A DNA stretch of 10,338 nt from Calditrichota bacterium (GTDB taxonomy: Bacteria; Zhuqueibacterota; Zhuqueibacteria; Residuimicrobiales; Krinioviventaceae), in assembly GCA_003818595.1 (NCBI GenBank), contig RPQV01000074.1, positions 1-10,338 of the forward strand. The letters are read 5' to 3'. The first letter of the stretch is position 1. Every line of letters starts with the position of its first letter. Below are positions 6,866 to 10,338 of the stretch, one piece after another. The notes under the pieces are model-generated. The model was not told where the DNA came from and did no database searches. It saw nothing but the letters and a program-made list of their open reading frames with translations. Made by a program: the position numbers and the translations under genes.

Positions 6866-8097
6866 GATGACTTTTCCTCCTTTTCACCCTTTTCTTTATC
6901 GCCGAGAGTGGGATCGCTCAACGCCACCTCATCCCCCTCTTCCAGTCCTTCGCGAATGACGACAAAATCAACATTTTCATCGCCGATGATGACCGGACGG
7001 CGATCGAATCCGCCGCCTTTTTTCACATAGACAAAGTTTTCGGTTCCTTGTGCAAATAATGCGTCAAGCGGAATAAAAATCATATCCGGCTGACGGGTGA
7101 CGATGATTTCACAACTGACCGTCATGCCCGGCATGAGGCGTACACTGGTTTGATCCAGAGTCGCGACGATATCGAACACCTTGACTTTGTTGTCCGTGTC
7201 CTTGTCGCGCGCGAGCGTCGCAATCTCGGTCACGCGGCCATTAAAAGATGTATCGGGAAATGCATCCAAACGGATCTTCGACTCCTGATTCAATGAAATT
7301 TTCGCAATGTCCACTTCATTCACCGGCACTTCGGCTTTCATGAGCGTCAGATCGGGAAGGCTGATCATCGGCCAGCCGGGGAACACCTGGTCATCGACGG
7401 CAAGCTTCAATTCGGAAGAGCGGTTGCGTTCAATAATCGCGATGCCCTGCGAAGGCGATTTGACCGTCAATCTATCCAGCGTGTTGTTCGCCTCCTTGAG
7501 ACGGGAAGCAACCTGTTGTATCTGCAGCTTTACTTTATTGATTTCCTGCTGATTCACCCGCTTTTGATTTTCGATCTCTTTTTCCGCCTTATTGAGTTGA
7601 ATCGAGGCTTTGTCCAATTCGAGCTGGATCTCTTTGCGCCGAATTTCAGATTCATAGATCGCCCGTTCAAGATTAAGCTCGGAAATGCGATGCTGCAGCT
7701 TGGTCTGTTCCAGATCCGCTTCCAGACCTTCGATTTGCGATGCCTGTTGAGCTTCGGTCTTGCGCAGCTCCGCCAGAGCGATATCGAGCTCTGCCTGGGC
7801 ATCGATGATGCCTTTCTCGACATCCGCCTTGTCGAATTCGACCAGAACATCGCCGGGCTCTACCTGTTCCCCATCCTGAACGATCTTGGTGATCTTTAGG
7901 GCGCCGAACCGCCAGTCAATCGAAGGCGCATAGATCATTTCCGATTGCACCGCCGCCAATTCGCCGGTCTCGGTGACGCTGGTTAAAAACTCTGCTTTTT
8001 TGACCTTGAAGGTTTCCACAGTCGTCTTGACATCCGGATGACATGATAATATAAAAATGACTAAACCCAAAAACAGATATCGTTTTTTACTCTTCAT
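6862..8097 (-). CDS. Periplasmic adaptor (membrane fusion) lipoprotein, HlyD/MacA-like, MFP2
   Basis: A 411-residue protein starting KSKKRYLFLGLVIFILSC after Met, with Cys19 as likely lipid anchor. It has the adaptor order: lipoyl-like segment (TETGELAAVQS, VQDGEQVEPGDVLVEFD), a long charged coiled-coil hairpin (about 92-210), return strand TVKSPSQGIAIIE, beta-barrel (KIRLDAFPDTSFNGRV, PGMTVSCEII at about 323-332) and a membrane-proximal domain. The C-terminus is a short, highly charged Lys/Glu tail. The frame continues upstream for 32 codons, but the start at 8097 is chosen because it yields the lipoprotein signal peptide and is preceded by AGAGGAAG; the longer version would place the signal sequence internally. 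It overlaps the MFP1 stop by 11 bases and MFP3 by four. Its beta-barrel closely resembles that of MFP3. Confidence 0.92.
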   Translation of the reverse strand: MKSKKRYLFLGLVIFILSCHPDVKTTVETFKVKKAEFLTSVTETGELAAVQSEMIYAPSIDWRFGALKITKIVQDGEQVEPGDVLVEFDKADVEKGIIDAQAELDIALAELRKTEAQQASQIEGLEADLEQTKLQHRISELNLERAIYESEIRRKEIQLELDKASIQLNKAEKEIENQKRVNQQEINKVKLQIQQVASRLKEANNTLDRLTVKSPSQGIAIIERNRSSELKLAVDDQVFPGWPMISLPDLTLMKAEVPVNEVDIAKISLNQESKIRLDAFPDTSFNGRVTEIATLARDKDTDNKVKVFDIVATLDQTSVRLMPGMTVSCEIIVTRQPDMIFIPLDALFAQGTENFVYVKKGGGFDRRPVIIGDENVDFVVIREGLEEGDEVALSDPTLGDKEKGEKEEKSS

Positions 8098-9544
8098 TAT
8101 GACTTCCTCTTTCATTACTCGTTTTTGCGGGCGTCTGACCTGCGTTGCGCTGTGCTCCATTCGGTTGAACGGCTTGAAAATCACTCGGAGCAAATGAATC
8201 AGGGCGGCCGGTCATCCGATTGGGAGAAGTCAAGTCCCCAAAATGGTTCATCGGAGCGGATTCCCTGCGGGAAACTTTAAATGTATCCATTTCTGCCGGA
8301 ACAACCGGCGTGACCATATTGGCCGACATTCGAATCTGCGAGCCGGGAACCGGCCGCATGGACAATCGATCTCCGCTCTTCAAATCACCATAAACCGCGC
8401 TAAAGTCCTCATCCTGGGCCAATACGGCAATCGGATGCACGGCAAATCTCCTTCCCTGCTGAACATAAACAACTTTAACACTGTCCTGTACAAAAATGCA
8501 TTCCTGCGGAATGGTGACGACATCGGTCAATTTACGCACAAATATTTCGGCTTCTGCCGTCAGACCCGGCCGCAATTCATTCGCCGTCGTGTCCACATGC
8601 ACCAGAACCTGCACTTTTTTGACTTTCGAATCGCGCGTAATCGGCTTGGCAACGCGATCAATCCTGAGAACGCTCCCCGGATAAAGCGTCGACCCTGCCG
8701 ACGGGACGCGGATATGGGCTTTCATACCGACCGCTAATTTTTGAGCGTCGGTTTCACCCAGCTTTAAATTGAGCTGGATGGACGAGAGTTCCGGAAGCTG
8801 GGCAACCGGCATGCGCGGGAATACGATCGAGCCCTCCTGAATCTTCTGCTCCGTTCGCGGATCAGTGCCGACAACAACGATCGCCGCATAAGGCGCCAGC
8901 AAGGTTAGCTCCGCCAACTGCGATCTGGCAAGATTGACGCGATTGTCAGCCTGGGTAATTCTCAACTGAGCGTGCGCCCGTTCCTCCTGTTGAATCTTTT
9001 TCAGCGATTCGAGATTTTTGCGCGCACGCTCGGCTTCGAGTTCGAACTGGGCAATTTCCAGTCTTTTGATCTCCTGGGTGCGCGGTGCTTCGAAATCAAG
9101 TTTCGTCAGCTGTAACGCCGCTGCATCAGCCGCCGCTTTTGCGGTCGTAAGTTGCGATTCCACCAACAGCATCTGCAGGTTGAGCTGTGCTTCGGTCTGA
9201 ATAGCTGCCGCGCGTTCGACGCTCAAATCATCCAGAGCCTCGATCAAATCGTTTTCGATCACCGTGGAGGTGAAACGGGCGATGGTATCGCCCTTGGCAA
9301 CGTAGGTGCCCTCTTTAACCAAATAAGATAAAGTCGGCGCCGGCCTCACCATCGGCGCGGTCAAAATATTGGCATTTTCAGCTTCAAGCTCTCCCTGCCC
9401 CTTGATCACCATATTATAGTTCGAACGCTCGACAACATACATGACCTCATCTGCAGGCGCTTGCGAACAGCTGTTCATCAGCAGCAGCGAAATGAATGCG
9501 GAAAATGCAATACCAACGCAAAAGATATACTTTATTCTTTTCAT
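8087..9544 (-). CDS. Periplasmic adaptor (membrane fusion) lipoprotein with long disordered C-terminal tail, MFP1
   Basis: A 485-residue adaptor and first gene of the operon. The signal peptide ends LLLMNSC (Cys26), a slightly unusual lipobox because of Met and Asn before Ser. A lipoyl-like segment (KGQGELEAENANIL, VKEGTYVAKGDTIARF; about 47-91) is followed by a helical hairpin (about 95-215) with FEAPRTQEIKRL at 151-162. Then come the return strand LTLLAPYAAIVVV, a beta-barrel (about 255-336, LRPGLTAEAEI) and a membrane-proximal domain to about 400. Residues about 403-485 form an extra Pro/Asn/Ser-rich, low-hydrophobicity tail not expected in MacA-like proteins. It is clearly more diverged from MFP2 and MFP3 than they are from each other. 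The ATG at 9544 is preferred over a TTG two codons upstream; no strong ribosome binding site is visible. Its distinct sequence suggests a non-redundant role in the complex. Confidence 0.9.
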   Translation of the reverse strand: MKRIKYIFCVGIAFSAFISLLLMNSCSQAPADEVMYVVERSNYNMVIKGQGELEAENANILTAPMVRPAPTLSYLVKEGTYVAKGDTIARFTSTVIENDLIEALDDLSVERAAAIQTEAQLNLQMLLVESQLTTAKAAADAAALQLTKLDFEAPRTQEIKRLEIAQFELEAERARKNLESLKKIQQEERAHAQLRITQADNRVNLARSQLAELTLLAPYAAIVVVGTDPRTEQKIQEGSIVFPRMPVAQLPELSSIQLNLKLGETDAQKLAVGMKAHIRVPSAGSTLYPGSVLRIDRVAKPITRDSKVKKVQVLVHVDTTANELRPGLTAEAEIFVRKLTDVVTIPQECIFVQDSVKVVYVQQGRRFAVHPIAVLAQDEDFSAVYGDLKSGDRLSMRPVPGSQIRMSANMVTPVVPAEMDTFKVSRRESAPMNHFGDLTSPNRMTGRPDSFAPSDFQAVQPNGAQRNAGQTPAKTSNERGSHNEE

Positions 9545-9592
9545 AACCAATGATTCACCACAATGGTTTCACTCGTTAAATCAATAAAAGTC

Positions 9593-9622
9593 ATTATCTA
9601 AACCAACGAACTAAACAGTTAA
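9593..9622 (-). promoter_or_regulatory. Candidate promoter for the six-gene efflux operon
   Basis: On the minus strand, TTAACT (9622-9617) and GATAAT (9598-9593) are separated by 18 bases, with four and five matches to the sigma-70-type boxes. Transcription would begin about 40 bases before the MFP1 ATG. The location in the only sizeable intergenic space upstream of six tightly packed genes supports a promoter here, though the exact boxes are uncertain in such AT-rich DNA. Confidence 0.3.
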
Positions 9623-9654
9623 AAGTTTAAAAAATAATCCCTCAAATGGACGTA

Positions 9655-9666
9655 ATTCATATGAAT
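9655..9666. promoter_or_regulatory. Perfect 12-bp palindrome ATTCATATGAAT, possible operator
   Basis: ATTCATATGAAT reads the same on both strands and lies about 33 bases upstream of the candidate -35 box of the efflux operon. Dimeric regulators of efflux operons often bind such sites, but no regulator gene is present in the window and AT-rich DNA yields short palindromes by chance. Confidence 0.2.
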
Positions 9667-9722
9667 CAACATTTGTTTACAATTTAAAAAGAAAATTCAA
9701 TAAATCTTTAATTCCCCAAATT

Positions 9723-10338
9723 TCAATACAAAAGATATTTTTGTCGTTTTGCCTTAAACTCCGGCAACATCTGCATCATATAGGCCAGGACGTTTTGCAG
9801 GTCATCTCCATGCCGAATGGCGAGATCGATGCGATCCGTGCCCATGGCGTTGCGGAACATTTCAAGACGGTCAGCAACGAAAAGATTGTGATCAGGGTAA
9901 AGCCTGCACAGTGTATGGAGAATGGCGATCTGCGTCCGCACCGGCTGCACCGCTGCCGCATCGATGATGTACAATTGCACGCCGCGCAACGTTTTCCCGA
10001 CAAATCCTCCATAAAAGGGCGAGTAGACAGCTGATCGGAACCTAATCCCCGGCAGATGCAGATCATTCAACCCGGCGCACAACTCCTCTCCGTTCATCCA
10101 TTCAGCTGCGGCCATGTGGAATGGCAGCGTGTAGCCGACGCCAATGTGAACTGTCGAAAGCTCGCCAATGGCGCCGGTGCAGGCTTGATAAAAAGGCGTC
10201 GTGCTTTGCGGCACATGAGGCGATGGCGGCGTCCAAAGGAGCCCGGTGTCGTCGAACACCATTTCCCGCTTCCAATGGCGCATCGGGACCACCTGCAGAT
10301 CGCAGCCGATTTCGAATTCCTGATTAAAAAACCGCGCC
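9723..10338 (-). CDS. DUF1343 / NamZ-type exo-beta-N-acetylmuramidase, C-terminal part (5' end outside window)
   Basis: The frame is open to the right edge; 204 C-terminal residues are visible out of roughly 400 expected for the family. Recognisable DUF1343 elements in order are GCDLQVVPMRHWKREM, FDDTGLLWTPPSPHVPQ, VGYTLPFHMAAAEWMNGEEL, LPGIRFRSAVYSPFYGGFVG, RGVQLYIIDAAAVQPVRT and the typical end KRQKYLLY. NamZ enzymes (glycoside hydrolase family GH171) remove terminal N-acetylmuramic acid from peptidoglycan fragments during cell-wall recycling. The motif written GRGT in NamZ-like members as I recall them reads GVGYT here, so this is probably a different subfamily and its exact activity is uncertain. 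The GTG at 10292 is internal, since homology continues upstream of it. It is on the same strand as the efflux operon, separated by about 178 bases. Confidence 0.9.
   Translation of the reverse strand, partial: ARFFNQEFEIGCDLQVVPMRHWKREMVFDDTGLLWTPPSPHVPQSTTPFYQACTGAIGELSTVHIGVGYTLPFHMAAAEWMNGEELCAGLNDLHLPGIRFRSAVYSPFYGGFVGKTLRGVQLYIIDAAAVQPVRTQIAILHTLCRLYPDHNLFVADRLEMFRNAMGTDRIDLAIRHGDDLQNVLAYMMQMLPEFKAKRQKYLLY

Noticed and set aside
8098..8193. Extended N-terminus of MFP2
   Set aside because: It would overlap the MFP1 tail by over 100 bases and place the lipoprotein signal sequence internally; the ATG at 8097 has a better ribosome binding site.
5675..9544. Hidden ABC ATPase within the adaptor-permease region
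   Set aside because: All reading space is filled by adaptor and permease domains; no Walker A (GxxGxGKS/T) or LSGGQ-like segment was seen in any frame.

Overview
The window looks like an ordinary chromosomal segment of a Gram-negative bacterium from the Fibrobacterota-Chlorobiota-Bacteroidota (FCB) side of the tree. The clearest clue is the first gene. It ends in a C-terminal sorting domain with the QNYPNPFNP signature, which is common in Calditrichota, KSB1-like candidate phyla, Ignavibacteriota and relatives. Lipoproteins, a TolC-type channel and a second predicted outer-membrane barrel confirm a double-membrane envelope. I cannot name a genus from sequence alone.

Left part (1-2256). A plus-strand secreted alpha/beta-hydrolase (truncated by the window start) converges on a two-gene minus-strand operon: a small DUF1232 membrane protein followed by a cysteine-containing lipoprotein. 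Next comes a gap of about 455 bp with no convincing gene. Its right half holds three copies (one forward, two reverse) of a TTCACGCAAAG...GACCTCGCAC repeat, arranged like a small non-coding mobile or folded element.

Main part (2257-9544, all minus strand, transcribed right to left). This is a compact six-gene tripartite efflux or export operon: MFP1 - MFP2 - MFP3 - MacB/FtsX-type permease - predicted outer-membrane barrel - TolC-like channel. The first five genes overlap one another by 4 to 11 bases, and the sixth starts 28 bases after the fifth. Three consecutive periplasmic adaptor (membrane fusion) lipoproteins serve one permease and one outer-membrane channel. The permease starts directly at its first membrane helix, and no ATP-binding subunit is encoded anywhere in the window, so the motor ATPase must come from elsewhere. 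An AT-rich region of about 180 bp with a plausible promoter and a 12-bp palindrome lies in front of MFP1.

Right edge (9723-10338, minus strand). This is the C-terminal half of a DUF1343/NamZ-type protein, a family of exo-beta-N-acetylmuramidases involved in peptidoglycan turnover.

The most unusual features are the triple-adaptor, ATPase-less operon with its embedded small barrel protein, and the repeat cluster just beyond its 3' end. No RNA genes, CRISPR arrays, insertion sequences or phage genes were recognised.
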